Below, piece by piece: positions 62,944 to 64,000 of a DNA stretch of 64,000 nucleotides. Below the pieces are notes generated by a model. That model did not search any database and was not told where the DNA came from. It saw nothing but the letters and a program-made list of their open reading frames with translations. The stretch comes from [Borrelia] finlandensis. Its GTDB lineage: Bacteria > Spirochaetota > Spirochaetia > Borreliales > Borreliaceae. The stretch covers positions 248,001-312,000 of the forward strand of contig NZ_ABJZ02000005.1 of the NCBI RefSeq assembly GCF_000181875.2. The letters are read 5' to 3'. The position numbers and the translations under genes were made by a program. The first letter of the stretch is position 1, and the number at the start of each line of letters is the position of its first letter.

Positions 62944-64000
62944 TGAGCCAATCCCAAGTATTTTAAATCATTATTACTATTAAAATACAAAAGTCCTTTT
63001 CCAAATTCAACAAAAGAGCTTATTTCATCTTTAATAAAAATATTATCAAACAATTTAAAAGAATTTGCAGAATAAGTTTTTATATTAATGATTTTTTCAC
63101 TCTCAGAATAAAAATATACTCTATAAATATTTTGAAAATAATCATATGACGCTCTTAAAATAGAATTTTTATTTTCAACCTTAAATATTTTACCACTTTT
63201 AATATTTATCACCGCAAGTGAATTTTTGGCCTCAATAAACAAATTATGATAATCATCTATTTTTATAAAAGTCTCAAAACTATTAATAGTTAAATTGTTT
63301 AATTCTAAAATTTTTTTATAATTATTCTCTAAATCAATTATTTCTAAAAAATACTCAGAATTACCTTTTAGTGAAACCAAATATTTATTATCGGAACTTA
63401 ATTTAACAAAACATGTTGGAAATTTTCTCTCTAAAAAATTTTCCATATAAATTATCTTACCCTGTTTATATATATAAATCTCACCATTAGAAAGTCCCAA
63501 AACCAAAACCTCATTATTATAGTCCACACTTAAAATTGAGGACAAAAAATTGAACATTAGTATATTATTTCCACTAGAATCATAAACTTCTAAAGTTTTA
63601 TATAAATTGTTGAAAGTAAAAATTAAATTATTTATTGCAAAAACAAAATCCTTTAGCTTGAGTGTAAATAAAAATTTATTGTCTTTAACAGAAAAAACAG
63701 AATAATCCTCACCGGAATTAAAAAGAACATAATAATAGTCTGAATAACTTATTAAGTTATCACTTAAAAGGGAATAACAAGATTCCCCAAAATTAAGACT
63801 TAAAACCTTATTTGATACAAAAACATTCTTGCTTAAATTTATATTTTCACAATCAGATTTATTTTCAAAATTCTTAAAATCATAAAAATTAGATACATTC
63901 ATAGTGGATCTTATAAAAAAATCAATCAAAATTATAAATAATAAAAACAAACTTAGAATCAAAAAAAATTTTAATTTTTTGAATTTAATAGTGCCCTCTT
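62940..64000 (-). CDS. Uncharacterised membrane-anchored, possibly beta-propeller protein, 5' end uncertain
   Basis: The frame is open to the window edge, so the true start may lie outside; a TTG at 63962 is the first internal candidate. The codons before it read KFKKLKFF, a basic region leading into a hydrophobic anchor (LILSLFLLFIILIDFF). That suggests the start is further upstream. The exported part has repeated strand-like units such as NEVLVLGLSNGEIYIYKQGK and KYLVSLKGNSEYFLEIIDLENN, reminiscent of WD40-type propeller blades. I cannot confirm the fold. It is coupled to the next gene by GTGA. It corresponds to BB0308 by order. Confidence 0.65.
   Translation of the reverse strand, partial: EGTIKFKKLKFFLILSLFLLFIILIDFFIRSTMNVSNFYDFKNFENKSDCENINLSKNVFVSNKVLSLNFGESCYSLLSDNLISYSDYYYVLFNSGEDYSVFSVKDNKFLFTLKLKDFVFAINNLIFTFNNLYKTLEVYDSSGNNILMFNFLSSILSVDYNNEVLVLGLSNGEIYIYKQGKIIYMENFLERKFPTCFVKLSSDNKYLVSLKGNSEYFLEIIDLENNYKKILELNNLTINSFETFIKIDDYHNLFIEAKNSLAVINIKSGKIFKVENKNSILRASYDYFQNIYRVYFYSESEKIINIKTYSANSFKLFDNIFIKDEISSFVEFGKGLLYFNSNNDLKYLGLAQ

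Noticed and set aside
1..64000. CRISPR arrays, insertion sequences, prophage or plasmid-derived elements
   Set aside because: No regularly spaced repeats, transposase or integrase motifs, or composition breaks were seen; gene order is core chromosomal.
1..64000. A wholly new multigene defence or mobile system
   Set aside because: Nearly every gene belongs to a known housekeeping, flagellar, division or wall family; the unknown genes are single accessory members of those operons.

Overview
The window is a gene-dense, AT-rich stretch of a Lyme-group Borrelia (Borreliella burgdorferi sensu lato) main chromosome. This rests on gene content and order: phosphatidylcholine synthase, a flagellar operon containing flbB and flbD, a short second Hsp70, and a reduced division/cell-wall cluster next to hslUV. 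By remembered synteny it runs from about BB0248 to BB0308 of strain B31. The exact genospecies cannot be told by eye. I see no insertion sequence, phage, CRISPR array or plasmid-like segment; this is core chromosome.

Left part, about 1-14,100, mostly plus strand: a pepF missing its first codons at the window edge, pcs, dedA, a tRNA-Leu(GAG) under a consensus promoter, leuS, an RND/MMPL-type membrane protein, recJ, an M23 peptidase and rpsU. A minus-strand lon lies between the RND gene and recJ. rpsU has an extended Shine-Dalgarno sequence and a hairpin terminator.

Middle part, about 14,100-26,200: ftsK, uppP, a lytic transglycosylase and a membrane protein on the minus strand. These face a plus-strand TPR gene across a palindromic divergent promoter. 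A LysM/M23 hydrolase, signal peptidase I and a lidless DnaK-like protein follow. Much of this block serves the cell wall.

Flagellar part, about 25,300-50,600, minus strand: one long run in transcription order flgB-flgC-fliE-fliF-fliG-fliH-fliI-fliJ-flbB-fliK-flgD-flgE-flbD-motA-motB-fliL-fliM-fliN-fliO-fliP-fliQ-fliR-flhB-flhA-flhF-flhG. It ends in four less-known genes, one FapA-like and one SwrB-like. A -10 box in the last codons of hslU marks the known flgB promoter. Together these genes build the rod, MS-ring, switch, export gate, hook and motor of the periplasmic flagella. fliO is broken into two frames around an A7 run.

Right part, about 50,600-64,000, minus strand: hslU, hslV, dprA, a TPR lipoprotein, and a compact division/cell-wall cluster (ftsZ, ftsA, ftsQ, ftsW, mraY, murF, an ftsL-like gene, rsmH). 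Two unrecognised exported proteins lie at its head, the last one cut by the window edge. Many junctions overlap by 1, 4 or 8 bases, which suggests translational coupling over long transcripts.
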